Part shown: positions 36,086 through 48,223 of the stretch, in pieces
Layout of the letters: every line of letters starts with the position of its first letter
Numbering within the stretch: position 1 is the stretch's first letter
Assembly: GCF_000213175.1 (NCBI RefSeq)
Contig: NW_009799100.1
Location: forward strand, 2,611,952-2,675,951
Direction: 5' to 3'
Origin: Neurospora tetrasperma FGSC 2508
Taxonomy: Eukaryota > Ascomycota > Sordariomycetes > Sordariales > Sordariaceae
DNA: 64,000 nt
Program-made: the position numbers and the translations under genes
The notes under the pieces: model-generated
Told to the model about the DNA's origin: nothing
What the model saw: only the letters and a program-made list of their open reading frames with translations
Database searches by the model: none

Positions 36086-37270
36086 AATACAGTCCTGGGC
36101 TAAGGGCTGTTGTGTTGGTTTATACTTTGTCAGGAAAATGATCTGGATTTTACATATGCGCACGGGGTGGGTGGGGTTTTTGAGCACTGCAAGTTGTAGT
36201 TAATGACTGATGGTTGTGTGTGAAGAAAGGGTAGGAGGTTCCAAATGAGGATGCAGCGAGGGATTTGTGTATATTTGCGATGGGAGGGAGGATAGAATGA
36301 ATATTCTGCGGACAGAGCATCACCGGACGGGAGGCTTTTGGCTTATTAAAGGAAAACCCGAACTGACAGCCTTCTTGACTGGGTATTGGTCTTGATATCA
36401 CTACACTCATCTTGTTGTTTTCTTTATATCTTCCTCCTTGGCCACGCCCTTTTTTTATATATCCCCTTACACCATGTTAGCTTTGAGGTTCTCCTCATCA
36501 TTATCCCTGGAACCGCACTTGGCGTAAAATAGAGTTGACTTGTAGGATATTTAGGGAATTTGCTCAGAACATGAGAAGTGAAGAGACGTTGTTTGGCCCT
36601 TGGACCGCTGTTTCGAGAGGTTGACCGTTCGTTGACTGAGAGATGGCCGCGACAAATGGCCGCATATGTAATCCTGCTAAATATTTCGGTTGGGACCATG
36701 AGGACAACGACGTGAGTACTGGTAGCAACCTATGGGTATACAACTACTGTCCCTATCTTATTCTGTCAAAATGTACAGGGAGATTGAAACCGGCATTTTC
36801 TTCTCCTAACCACAACGCTTGCGTCTGCCTTTTCACAACACCAATCAACCATCATTTAACAAGCAGCCCAGACAAGTATAGCATACATTGTTAGAAGAAA
36901 AAAGAAAAAAAAGAGAAAAAAAAAAGAGAAGGGAAAGGAAGTTGCCTTCCGATGGCATGAAAAGCGCGGGCTTCATCTTTTTCTTAGTCTAGAACAGCCA
37001 ATACCAAAGTCCAAACCAAACCGAAGCCCAAATCCGAACCGAAACCAAAACCAAAACCCATACTTGTAAGCAGAACCGAACAAAGTCAGGAAGGAAAGAG
37101 AAAACAAGAACGTCCAAAATATGAATAAGAAGGCAACTGCATGAATGAAAAAAAACAAAAAGACTGGAAAGTACCGAGTGAGAGAAGAGTAACGAAGGTG
37201 AGCCAAAGTGTTTCCAGCAGTCCACGGAACTCCACCATCAAGTTAGTCTCTCATTACTCTTTCAAGACTC
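36086..37270. other. Convergent 3' region EPS1-like / GNAT with simple repeats
   Basis: 1.2 kb between converging genes. It holds an A/G-rich tract (about 36893-36945) and an imperfect ACCAAA-type repeat (about 37000-37060). Four or five adjacent units of CCAAAACC-like sequence look like local slippage rather than a dispersed element. No gene is supported. Confidence 0.5.
37000..37060. repeat. Imperfect ACCAAA/ACCGAA repeat
   Basis: A string of loosely repeated ACCAAA, CCGAAG and ACCGAA units on the plus strand, in the 3' flank of the GNAT gene. Confidence 0.6.
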
Positions 37271-38008
37271 CTAGGACGAGTTAGAAGAAGAACCAGATGG
37301 CGGCTGCGAAAATGCGAGAAGATCCTTGTAGAAAAACGTTTCGCTCTTCTTGAGGCTGCCCTGAGGAACGACGGCTTTGCTGAACTGGGGCACTTGGCCG
37401 AACTCGATGTAGCCAAACTTTTTGAAGGCGGCTTCGGCGGGGGAGTTTGTTTCGGTGTTAACACGCTTTTTTTTATGTCGTCTTCCTGTCAGCTTTTCTT
37501 TTTGTTTCCTTCTTTCCAATGTCTCAAAAGCTGAGGGGAAGAGTTTTAAAAAAAACCCAAACCAAAAAAGACTCACCAATAAAGTCCTCCCCCTCCTGGC
37601 AGCCTCATATTCCAACGCATCCACCAACGCCTTGGCGCCCCCCTGCCTCCGGTATTTCTGATTCACCAACAAGGTATCGATCTTGCCCCTGAACGAACCC
37701 GTCTCCGTGTCGCTTAGCTTGAGCATTGCCAGTCCTCGTAGGTCGTTGCCCACCGGCTTGCTGCCGGGAGGAGTCTCGGGGAGGAGCAATACGATGACGC
37801 GCGTGCCCTGGTTGGACTCGGCGATTCGCTCCCTCCACCATCCCAGAAGCTTGCCGTTTTCGAGGGGAGGCAAGAAGGGCCCGATCATCCGGTCCATGGT
37901 CATGCACGAGGCGTGCAGGGCGGCGATCCATGGGACGAGGTGGCCGTGTTGGTCGGGGGAGAAGACGTAGGTCATTGAGGGAGAGATGGGGAGCGTTGGG
38001 AGGTCCAT
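37271..38008 (-). CDS. GNAT-family N-acetyltransferase
   Basis: Acetyl-CoA-dependent GCN5-related acetyltransferase of unknown substrate. Exons 38008-37577 and 37465-37271 give 208 residues. Motif A with its acetyl-CoA loop is visible as DTLLVNQKYRRQGGAKALVD (strand, Q-x-x-R-R-x-G-G, helix) and motif B as SPAEAAFKKFGYIEFGQVPQ. The 111-bp intron starts GTGAGT and ends after an A-rich tract (AAAAAAAAG), an unusual acceptor; it has no stop and is in frame, so a read-through form would carry 37 extra residues inside the fold. The spliced junction LLRVNTETNSPAEAAF restores the normal GNAT strand-to-helix order, which is why I call it an intron. The ATG at 38008 is the first in the frame. It is probably a small-molecule or N-terminal acetylase; no signal peptide. 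Confidence 0.8.
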   Translation of the reverse strand: MDLPTLPISPSMTYVFSPDQHGHLVPWIAALHASCMTMDRMIGPFLPPLENGKLLGWWRERIAESNQGTRVIVLLLPETPPGSKPVGNDLRGLAMLKLSDTETGSFRGKIDTLLVNQKYRRQGGAKALVDALEYEAARRGRTLLVSLFWFGFFLKLFPSAFETLERRKQKEKLTGRRHKKKRVNTETNSPAEAAFKKFGYIEFGQVPQFSKAVVPQGSLKKSETFFYKDLLAFSQPPSGSSSNSS

Positions 38009-40736
38009 TTTGAGTGTGGGTTGACTCAAATTGAGATTGAGAGTGAAGATATGTTGAGGTTACGCTTGGCTGAGGATGGTGGTATTTTGGTAACGATACG
38101 TTATGGTAGCGATTCAGAGATGTAGCAGCTCTTTGTCGAGATCATGTCCTTGAGTTGAGGCAAAATTCACAAGGACCAAGTTGGCCGTCCGTCTGGTTCT
38201 GTCTGACTCGAGAGGGGGATGTCACGGGCTAGAAGGACTGTACTTGAGCCGGTCAGCTTTCTGGTGTAAAAAGTGCAATAGCCGAACTGGGAAGGAGAAG
38301 GAAAATGTCTCAACGGAAAAAAGTGGGAGGGTGGAAAAAAAGTGGTGTGAGTATGTGGGTGACGATCGGGGGTTAAACGGGGATTCAAGTGAATTTATGA
38401 GTGATATACCACTCCGGATCGTGAGGTTGTCAGTGATGAATTGCTGACCTTGGCCTCAAACAGGAAATATTGTACGCCAACCTCGGGGTTTCCATGCTTC
38501 AAGGTGTGTGCCTTTTCCTCCTCCTCCTCCTTCTTACCTCGGGTCTGGGGAGGGAATATACCCGGTGTGCGTAGACGGTGATAGCGGTTGTATCCAGATC
38601 GGGAGCTTGACCGGACAGACGGGAGAAACCCAAAAAGCCACGCTTCCCCGTTCCGAATTCCAAAGGGTAAAGCAAGTGGTGTGGGTGGGTGAAAGGGTGG
38701 AAGGGTGATGGGGGTGCAGTAGACTGAGTGACCGAGGTGGTGATGGTGGTTTGAGAAATTCAGGAACAGTGATCACACACGAAGAAGAAAAGTGCCAAGA
38801 TCTCAAACTACTTTACCTGTTTGAGACACAGCGTCAATGCCAGAACCTGGAATTTTAGAAACCTCGAGAGTCCAAGGTCTGTTCCAAGGTTCACGAATGG
38901 AAATTTGGTAGTGTACCTGATGTTTCTGGTCTGCACGATCTCGGGAACGGGACAAATCTCAAAAGTGATGATAGTGGGGAACCGGTTGTACTGTACCTGC
39001 GCCTACAATACACTACAAGAGCTGCAAAGGACTGATCATTTTTCCGTCACAGCGGCAGCATGGAAGCCCGGGCCAGGTACACGCCTTCACGGGCATGTGG
39101 GGAGGGGCTGATGATTGATCGCATACGTTACGTATCTTTACGCGTTTCAAGTCTGAATTACAACTTCAATCTTCAATGTTTCTATCACGTTATCACGATA
39201 CTGTATGGACGACCGGAGAGTGGGAGGACCAAACGGCGGTGCTCCCATCCTGCCCCCCACGGATTTCGGGCAGCTAGTCAAAGCTCGGGCTTCCAAGGGG
39301 CAGTCACCTACGCCACAGCACGTTCTGTTAGTGCTCCGGGGAGGTCTTTCCTTTCGGTCTCGTAAGATTTCAGGAGACAAATATACCACCTCGTCACCAA
39401 CAACTGGACCTGCTCTGACTTTTAACCGTTCTCACCCACCACTCGTATGTGGATGTTCGGTGAATACGGTCGGTAGAAAGAACATCCAACTCGAGTCTCA
39501 GCACCACTTGGAACCTCTCTTGATCACAGCATTCACTTTGACTCGGATTGTGCTGTCCCTCTGCACTGCTCTTGTGGCTCCTTCGTCTTCTGAGCTTCCA
39601 TGTGTCAGCCCATTCTAGGGAACCTTTGTATTTTGACCTCACGAAAAACACGATAATGCCCAATTCATCGATACTCATGGCCATTTCTGGTCCTCATCCG
39701 CGAAGCTCAAGGGTAGCCACGTTTCTGACCCTGGAACAGTGTGTCGACCTCGGCAGAGAACTTTTTTTTTCCCTTTCCAAAGGCGGGGTGCGAGGCCCCA
39801 AAGGCGAAGGGGACAACGAGCAACGAACACCCTGATCTACACTGCCGACTGCCGGACGGTACAACCTTCAAAGCCGGGACTGTCCTTGAAGTGGCCGCCT
39901 TAGGAACGCTGTCGCCAAATGTCTCTTGGAAACACCATCTCCCGCCTAAATACTGACGGGTATGAAGAACAGTTGCACCGCAATGCATCTCGTCGTCATC
40001 ACCACATGGCCGTTCGGGGCTTTTATTCGTTGACATTGTGCCTACCTGAAAACAACCAATCAAGAAAGAAGGCCTTTGAACGATCACGATGCAGTCTTCC
40101 CCTTTCAGAGAGATGGGATGATGGACCTAAACTCCATCCCATCAGCCCTACCAATGCCTGTGGTCCACTCTGACACAGCCCTGGGATTTCTCGGTTCGCT
40201 TGCCTCTTGGCTGGCTGGAAACAGTAGCGCTGAGGATGTCTGTAGTGTACACTACGTAAGCCCGCCGTCGTAAACATTGCTTCGCCTCAGCTTCTAATTG
40301 GTCTTTCCAGAGCAACAGCCAGAGTGCCCACCAACAGTCCCCGCTCCTTGGGTGGCTGGCCATTGAACAAACATTCGAAAGCTCTCGTATCATACCGCAA
40401 CGTGCCCAATCATCTCAAAGTGTCCGTTTCATCTTCAGCTCCCTGACACACGCAGCTCAGTGCTCAGTGTCCACCCTGCGGCCCTACCCCTGATTCAGCT
40501 CTTTTGCCTGTGACTGTGACGGACCTCTTCAGTCTTCTGCCCTCACTCGACTAACCGTCTTGTGTAACGACGTCTCACACAAGCAGCCACCTTCTTAAAA
40601 GCCAGGCGCCTGCGTCTAGATACGACAGCGTCGATATTTGCCAGAGTGCGCCCCGCACTTACACCATCATCTTTCAACTCCCGACCATCAGGAGCACCCA
40701 TCATCACTCACGTGCTCGCTCAACGACATCTCCACC
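38009..40736. promoter_or_regulatory. Divergent upstream region GNAT / phospholipase D
   Basis: 2.7 kb with no supported gene. The last 280 bp before the phospholipase D ATG has no upstream ATG and is C/T-rich, typical of a leader. I see no RNA gene or repeat family in the rest. Confidence 0.5.
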
Positions 40737-43700
40737 ATGGGCTTTCTGCGTGATAAGCTCAAGCAGAAGCTTGAAGAGGTTACAGCAGGTGTAGAGAGTC
40801 TGCTCCATGAAGACGATACCCCCAGCGCTTCCGCCAACGCTCAGCAAGCCGGAGACGATGAAGTCCCCGAGACCTCCTATCCTTCCCAGTATGGAGCCAA
40901 CCGCTTCGGATCCTTCGCACCTGAATCCTCAGGCGATGTGAAGTGGTACGTCGATGGAGCCTCCTATTTCCATGCCGTCTCCATCGCTCTCGAACGTAAG
41001 CCACATTTGTCACATGTGCCACGTTGGTCACTTCATCTGCTAATTACTCTCACAGAGGCCCAGGAGAGCATCTACATTCTTGATTGGTGGCTGAGGTATG
41101 CCCTTATGATTTCTTGCGCTAGTTGAACCTCTGACTGAATATTTGGATAGCCCCGAGTTGTATCTGCGCCGCCCCCCTGCAAAGAACCAGCAGTACCGGC
41201 TTGACCGGATGCTGCGCAACGCTGCAGAGCGCGGTGTAAAAGTCCACATTATTGTGTACAAGGAGGTCGAACAGGCTTTGACTCGTAAGTTCTCAGTCTG
41301 ATCAAACGTTTTTTTGATGAGCTTTGACGGCTAACTAACATTACCACAGTCGATTCTCGGGTATGTTACTGCATCGATGTAATTGCATGGCCAGGAACTA
41401 ATCATGGATCACCTTTAGCACACCAGGAAAGCTTTGGAAGGTCTTCACGAGAACATCCAGGTCTTTAGACATCCTGATCATATCCCGAGGGGCAGAGATG
41501 TCATCGCCGATCTCCGGTCCAAGATACAGATGGGCACATTCAGCTTGGCTAAGCTCCCGCAGGAGACCCTGACCGCATTGTACGGAACAAAGGATGATGT
41601 GACCCTGTTCTGGGCCCACCATGAGAAGCTGTGCGTTGTCGATAGGAAGCTCGCATTTATGGGAGGTTTGGATATGTGTAGGTTTTTATCTGACGCTATT
41701 ATCAAATGAAGTGCGCTAACTATCCGGCAGGCTTCGGAAGATGGGACACAAACAGTCACCCAATCGCCGATGCCCATCCCAGCAACCTCAACGACATCAT
41801 TTTCCCCGGTCAGGACTACAACAATGCTCGTGTATACGACTTTGAGGATGTTAGTAACTGGGAGAACAACAAGCGTAAGTTTCACAAAACTGGTATTGCA
41901 GGTGTTTTGACTAACAGATGACCCAGTTGACCGCACGAAGCACTCCAGAATGGGTTGGTCTGATATCAGCATCAGTCTGCAAGGCCACATTGTTGATAAC
42001 CTAGTTGATCACTTCGTCGACCGCTGGTCAGTCTAGCTTTGTCTTCCAGTGACGGTGATCTTGCTAACGACTTCTAGGGCCTTCATCTGGAACGAAAAGT
42101 ACAAGGAAAAGGATCCCGGAAAGTATGCCCTTATCAGTGCCGACGCTCCAAGCCGCGACCGTGGATATGGAGATAACGCTCCCTATCCTGAGTCCGATAA
42201 TTACGAAACCCCTTTCCATTTCCGCCAGCATGCCCGCCGTTTCTTGGGAGATACCGACGACGTGGACCATGACAATCGCAGCCGCTCGGGCGAGCATCCG
42301 AGACGTAGCATGAAGGTTCAACTGGTGCGAAGGTAATTTTGATCATTCTTCCCTCCGCAATGTTCTGTAGCGTCTGACAAGAATAGTTGCTCCAAATGGT
42401 CCGCTGGTCATGACACGGAAGCCTCCATTGCCGAAGCCTACATCGAGATCATCACCAACGCCAAGCACTTCATCTACATCGAGAACCAGGTAAGTCAGGT
42501 AATATCCTCGTTGACTCCCGTGGTACTAATCCTTGCCAGTTCTTTATTACCGCTACATCCAACGCTCAGAAGCCTGTTGAAAATAAGATCGGCAAGGCCA
42601 TCGTTGACCGTATCATCCGGGCGCATCGCGAGGGCGAGAAGTTTATCATTTTCGTGACGATGCCTGCCGTCCCTGCTTTCGCTGGCGATCTCAAGTCCGA
42701 CGGCGCCCTCGGCACTCGTGCTATCATGGAGTACCAATACTTTAGCATCAACAGAGGTGGCAACAGCATCATGGAATGTCTGCAGAGGGCGGGCATTGAG
42801 AACCCGTCGGATTACATCCGATTCTACAACTTGCGCAACTACGACCGTATCAACACTAGTGAGGCTATGGCTCAAGCTACCAGGGATGCCGGAGTAAGCT
42901 ACGAAGGGGCTCGTCGGGATTACGATGACAAGTTCGGGCGTGCCATTGATGATGAACGGAACCAATATGAAAGCAGCCGCGATCCGTATGAGAGGAACAG
43001 GGGTGATGACGGCTATGGAAGGGGCAGATACGAGGGTGATAGGGGTTATGAGGGCGGAAGAGGTGGCTACGATGGCGGCTACGATGGCGGCAGACCCGAG
43101 AGCGACGAGTACGATGTCCAGGGCGGATATGGCGACCGGTACGACGGTGGCCGTGATGATGACCGGTACGGTGGCAGGCAGAGCGGCTATGAAGGTGGAT
43201 ACCGTGACGAGGACTACCGTCAAAGCAGTCGCTACGAAGACGGCTACGAAGGCGGCTACGGAGGAAGCCAAGGCGGCGGACGCCAATACAGCCAATATGA
43301 GCGCTACCAGGAAGCCGCCAGCAAGATCACCGACAGCACCTGGGACACCATCTCCTCCTGCTACATGCTCAACGGTCCAGAGGTGGACAGCGTCCCCTGG
43401 AACGGCTCGCCCGAATCCGAGATTGACGCCTTCGTCTGCGAAGAGCTCTACGTCCACTCCAAGGTTCTCATCGCCGACGACCGCGTCGTCATCTGCGGCT
43501 CCGCCAACCTCAACGACCGCTCGCAATTGGGCGACCACGACTCGGAAATCGCCGTCATCATCCAGGACAAGAACCGCGTGGAGAGTTCCATGAACGGCGA
43601 ACCCTACCAAGCCTCCGCCTTCGCCGCTTCGCTGCGTCGCTACCTCTTCCGTAAGCACCTCGGCTTGCTCCCCGACCAGCGCTGGGACGCCGCCAACAAC

Positions 43701-44150
43701 AACTGGACCCCCGTCAACCAGCAGTCCGTCAACGAGTACGATTGGGGCTCGGACGCCGATCGACTTGTCGAGGATCCCCTCGCTGACGACTTCTTGGCCA
43801 TGTGGTACAAGACGGCGAAAGCTAATACCAAGATCTTCCGCAAGGTGTTCCATGCTGTGCCTGATGATACGGTGCGCACGTGGGAGGACTATGAAGAGTT
43901 CTTTAGCGAAAAGTTCGTGTTGCCCGGAACGGAGGCTAAGGAGGCTGAGAAAGGTTACGAAAAGGGCAAGGTTGATTATGGACATGTGGTCAAGGATGAG
44001 TTCCCTGGTGGCGTGGAGGAGGTTAAGGAGTGGCTGGGTAGAGTCCGCGGAACGCTCGTGGAGATGCCGTTGAACTTTTTGATTGATGTGAAGGATTTGG
44101 CCAAGGAGGGGTTGTCGTTTAATGAGTTGACGAACACGCTTTATACCTAA
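40737..44150 (+). CDS. Phospholipase D
   Basis: Phosphatidylcholine-hydrolysing phospholipase D giving phosphatidic acid. Ten exons: 40737-40995, 41056-41095, 41151-41284, 41350-41360, 41419-41677, 41731-41874, 41927-42026, 42078-42332, 42387-42489 and 42540-44150, giving 971 residues. Exon 4 is only 11 nt (completing Leu, then Asp-Ser-Arg). HKD motif 1 is HHEKLCVVDRKLAFMGG (about residue 215) and HKD motif 2 is VHSKVLIADDRVVICGSANL (about residue 739). Other PLD blocks are RMGWSDISISLQG and the stretch ending IYIENQFFITAT. The protein begins directly before the first catalytic half and lacks PX and PH domains, unlike yeast Spo14. Between the catalytic halves, about residues 552-695 form a Tyr/Gly/Asp/Arg-rich low-complexity insert. 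Likely membrane-associated. Identification is secure; regulation is unknown. Confidence 0.95.
41350..41360 (+). other. 11-nt microexon of phospholipase D
   Basis: Exon 4 lies between acceptor TTACCACAG and donor GTATGT. Including it joins exon 3 (phase 1) to exon 5 (phase 0) and gives LDSRHTRKAL. Skipping it would break the frame, so it must be spliced in for a full protein. Confidence 0.75.
42890..43320 (+). repeat. Tyr/Gly/Asp-rich coding repeat in phospholipase D
   Basis: This region codes for irregular repeats such as GGYDGGYDGG, GDRYDGGRDDDRYGG and GYEGGYGG, built on GGCTAYGAN units. It sits between the two HKD halves without interrupting them. Tyr, Gly, Asp and Arg dominate, resembling phase-separating low-complexity domains. 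Confidence 0.8.
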
Positions 44151-45149
44151 GGTGGTTGGAGGGGTGATGAGGGATAACGATGGCCCTTGGACACACTAGG
44201 GCAGGGAATGTGGCTAGGTATAGGAGAAACGTATGGATGAATGATGAGGTAGAGATCATGAGTTGAATACAATGTTTGCAGTGGTTTACAAATAATCGAG
44301 TTATAAATGAAGTGCGAGTGCCTGGTTTCTCAATGGACGCCGCCATATGAGACAAAGTACATATTGATGACGATATGTATGGAACTCTATGTCTGGTGGA
44401 AATGGGGAATGGACGGAAAAGAGGAGGAGAAACATCCCGCCCGTTAGAGTAAATGAGGTTAATGACATGGAAGAAGCGAGGAACACAGCGATAACTGTAA
44501 ATATACATCGATTGTAAGCACCACCGCCGCAACCAATTAATTCCTTGTTGCGAATAACCTGGAACATGAACCAGCGATTATTTACGCAGCGCTCCTGCTT
44601 TTCAAAATAACTATCTAACAGCAGGGGGTACTTTGTCATGGGACCTGGACTCACATCTATCTGTGAAGTTAAGACGTGGGCAGATAGCTGTTATGGCACA
44701 TTTGATTGTCAGTAATTAAGACGAAAGAGAACGTGGGTAATGTGAAGGCCACTGTTATCGTATATCAAAGTGAAATTGGAATTGCCTGAAATCAGGGCGT
44801 CCATTCTTATGTACATGCTAAGCAAACATCCATGACATATATACCAAGACCCGTACCATCCCAAGCCCAGTTCAGCGTCTCCCTTGGCCAGATTCAACCT
44901 ATTACAGGTTCACTTTGCCCGTGTTGAAAAAGCAATAAAAGCAGTGCACGCTCGCTCACTGGTGTAGAACACACCATGATCCGTTCCTAAACGCCATGCC
45001 GTTTCCTTTTAATGTAGCCGTAGTCGTCAATAGATCCTTTCCCTGCCTTGCTCCCTTTTCTTCCTATCCTTCAATATTGGTATCATGTTCCACCTACTTT
45101 GAATTTGCATTGTAATCCCACCAACCCTCAGGCTCATCAGTAACAATCA
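44151..45149. other. Convergent 3' region phospholipase D / MFS transporter
   Basis: 1 kb between converging stop codons. No gene, RNA or repeat is recognised. The two 3' untranslated regions should lie here. Confidence 0.5.
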
Positions 45150-46923
45150 TTAAGCCGTCTCCGCAGCAGGAGTGACTTCTCCATCGCTGTCAGAGTGTTG
45201 ACCTATGCTGTCATCGCCCCCCACATCCCTCGACCTATCTCTCTTAACCTGGAAGCACTGGATCGCTCCGATGACGGCAACAAACATGCTTCCATACCAA
45301 GCCAAGGCAGTGCAGTCCATCTTCCTTCCCACCGAGTACAGATAGCCGGCCACAGGCGGGGCGATCATCCGGCATGCTGCACCTGCACTGGCAGCGAGCC
45401 CATTCACTTTGCCCAGAACAGAAAAACTAGGGGTGGCCTCCTTGATGAGGATCAGGAGGAGAGGGTAGAGGAGGATGGAAAAGAAGTTACGAACCACAAG
45501 ACAGAAGTAAATGGCCGGGTAAAGGAGCCTCTCCGGAATGAAAAGCAGCGTTGGCATGATAACGTAGACGATGGGGTGTAATACCGTGACCAGAATGAAC
45601 AGTCTGTAAACACCGAGCCTCTCAGCCATCAAAGGAAAGATGACGGCTTGCATGAAAAGGGCAATGACACCCTGAACAGCCATGATCATGCCGACTGATT
45701 GAAGGGAGAGTCCTAGGCCTCCAGGGGAGTAGAAGGGGCTCAGAACCTTGAAGATACCAAACGACTGGCTGGTAGGAACCCTGTCGTCTTCGAAGAAAAT
45801 GGGAAGGAGGTGGTCAAACGTCATCGAGTGATACGTGAAGATCGACAGGGAGACGATGACTGCCATGATCTTCTTGGAAAAGACGTTGTAACTCGGCTGC
45901 CTCTCGATAGTCTTCAGTGTAAGGCTGGCATTCTGAATGTCCCGAGCCCGCATGGTGCCGTAGTTTTCATCGCGAAGGTCAACAGCGGGGCGCTTCATCG
46001 CATCGGAGGTCTCGATCAAGGGTGTGTTCTCGGAAAGGAACGTATCGTCGGGAAGCAGAATGCGCGGTTGCATGTCGGGATGCGTCTCCTCGAGGAGAAA
46101 GTAACCAAGCACGATGCTCATAAAAAGCATGCCGGCGCAGATAAGGTTGGGCAACAGGTACGGGAATCGGTCGAACAAGGAGCCCTTGGGGAACATGTTT
46201 GGGAAGGAATCGTGGGGGTCAGCAAAGGTACCGCCAATAGCGGGACCAATGATGGTGCCGATGCTCCAAACAAAAGGCACTGTTTCACATGTCAGCAACA
46301 CCGCAAATAAAACCACGCTTGGTATAATTCTTCGTTGACGACGTACTGATGGAATATGCCTTGGCTATTTTTGTTCTGTTAGCGAAGATCGTGAAGTCTT
46401 GGGGATGGCAGGCAAGACATACGCTCATGTTCTGGCTTTGTGACTAGCTCGCCAACCATGGTCTGGATCACACCAATATTGCCGTTAAGGAGTCCGCCTA
46501 TGGCACGACCGAGCACAGCGACCCAAAGGTTGGTTGCGAATCCAACCATGATCATGCTGAACATGGTGCCGACACATCCTAGAAGTAAAACGGGTTTCCG
46601 GCCAACTCTGTCGGACAGACCTCCCCAGTACATGCCCATCGAGGCCTCGGCTAGGGCGAAGGACGAGATGAGAAGGCCGGCGTAGAATGAGGCGTCATCT
46701 TCGTTTCCGATGTGTAGTCTTTTGATGAAAGCCCAGGCATAGGGAAAAATGGAGGTGAGTGCGATCGGTTCGGCGAGACGGACGATTGCTGAGAGGAACA
46801 TGAGGTCAGCTTGCTGGACAAATACAGTCAGTGGGCTTCGGTCCGGGATGGCTCACCAAGGAGGAATAGCTGGACGGCTGGGAACTTGTCCGGGTCGCGA
46901 TGGCTTGTACATGTTAGGCTCAT
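45150..46923 (-). CDS. Major facilitator superfamily transporter (DHA1-like)
   Basis: Twelve-segment MFS permease, probably a proton antiporter of the drug/zinc-induced-facilitator-like type (yeast Ycr023c group). Exons 46923-46857, 46788-46423, 46364-46347 and 46279-45150 give 526 residues. Exon 3 is 18 nt and codes for part of PKAYSI. The loop 2-3 signature GGLSDRVGRKPVLLLG and antiporter motif C (WSIGTIIGPAIGG) in segment 5 are both present. LVRLAEPIA-like sequence (AIVRLAEPIALTSIFPYAW) marks segment 1. A large acidic cytosolic loop separates the two halves, and the tail is acidic (GGDDSIGQHSDSDGE). The start at 46923 is the nearest ATG in the correct frame; it leaves a short N-terminus before segment 1, and an upstream non-coding leader is likely. 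The substrate cannot be read from sequence. Confidence 0.88.
46347..46364 (-). other. 18-nt microexon of the MFS transporter
   Basis: Exon 3 lies between acceptor AAAATAG and donor GTACGT on the minus strand. It supplies the loop before segment 5 (EHEPKAYSIMPFVWS), which matches the usual family order. It is a multiple of three, but it starts within a codon; skipping it would remove six residues without breaking the frame. Confidence 0.75.
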
Positions 46924-48202
46924 TGTTTTACAGAAAGACTGAGGTCTTACGACTGTCCAATACCTCCTCAAGGAAGAAGTAATACCAGGTGCAAAGAGCA
47001 AGAAGGGGGATGAAGACGGCTTCAATTTCAAAATAACTGAGAGAAGGATGGACAGCGGGAGGGTGATGACGGGGCAATGTAGTGGTCGGTTAAGGTACCC
47101 AGTATTCTGTCGAGGTCTTGTGAATGAGCTGCCACGGCCCAAAAAAGTGTGATAGATAGCAGACAAGTTAGGAACGAACACAGATGGGAGAGGTCTAGAT
47201 GGGAGTAAGGACCAGTTTATTAGGGCTCATAACAGTAGGGAAGATATTTCGTCCAGTCACCGCATGTATACGTTAAGGTATGAGTGGATGCCACCAGGTG
47301 CTACGATGTGAGAGAGAAAAAAAAAAAAAAGGTTGTCGTTCGGGGGAAAAAAAAAACCCAAAAAGAAAATATAGACCCGGCTGGGCTCGCAGGGAAGTCG
47401 CGAACAGCATGGGTTGCGCATTGATATCAGAAGAATGGCGGGGAATGGGACGGTTTGGAAAGATACGGAAACCATAGAAGGGAAAAGGGTTTTTCTGGCC
47501 AATCCGCTTGCGAGTGCTTCCAGAACCGGCCAAGGTTCCAGGGCCGGGGCCGTTCTCAGGGTTCGCATTCCGGCTGCATTCCAACGACATGGTTCCATGA
47601 CCAGAAACGTTACCGTGACAGTGCGTACCGTACATATCAGTTTGTCCGACACATCGCCGTGCCAATGATATCCTGTCATCCTGCTTCCGAGCCACTTCTG
47701 GTCCTGATAAGTCCATGACGGGAGCCGGTTGCCGCGAATCCTCTGGAAAACAACATTCCCTAGAACACATGTTCGAGGATGGAGGACGGCAGCATGTAAA
47801 CTAGACGCAGTGATGCAAAGTAACGAGGGACGCTGTACTCGATAAACGACCGATAACAGGCTGACAAGAAGAGGTCGAGGGTGGTGGTCTGGAGCCAGGT
47901 GCAGCCACGCACAACCACGGAAGCTGGAAGGGTTCCCCGGCACATCGCGGCGCATATTTGCTCGCGCCAACAATCACTGATCGCTGGGTTTGCTGCTCAT
48001 GCTTATGGAGGGGAACTCTGCCCAAGTCAGATCCTTTCGAACAACAGTTCCGTCCAGCTTTGTTTCCAGGGCAGTTCAGTGCAACGCAAGACGGTCAAAA
48101 TCGGTTGATAGGCTAACAGCCCTGACCGCTACCGCTGGGCCCCAGACTTTGATCGCTCGCGTAGACTAGTCGGTAGCTCGGACCGTCTGTACCAGAACGG
48201 CT

Positions 48203-48223
48203 ATGATGATGATGATGATGATG
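48203..48223. repeat. (ATG)7 microsatellite
   Basis: Seven tandem ATG triplets in the gene-poor interval, not in a supported coding frame. Confidence 0.85.

Noticed and set aside
42495-43985. 496-codon open frame on the minus strand opposite phospholipase D
   Set aside because: It mirrors the last PLD exon. Strong codon bias leaves few stops on the opposite strand, and the product is Val/Ala-rich without family features.
47257-47955. 232-codon open frame on the minus strand upstream of the MFS gene
   Set aside because: It runs through A-rich tracts coding Phe runs, overlaps another open frame, shows no family and lies in a probable leader/promoter region.
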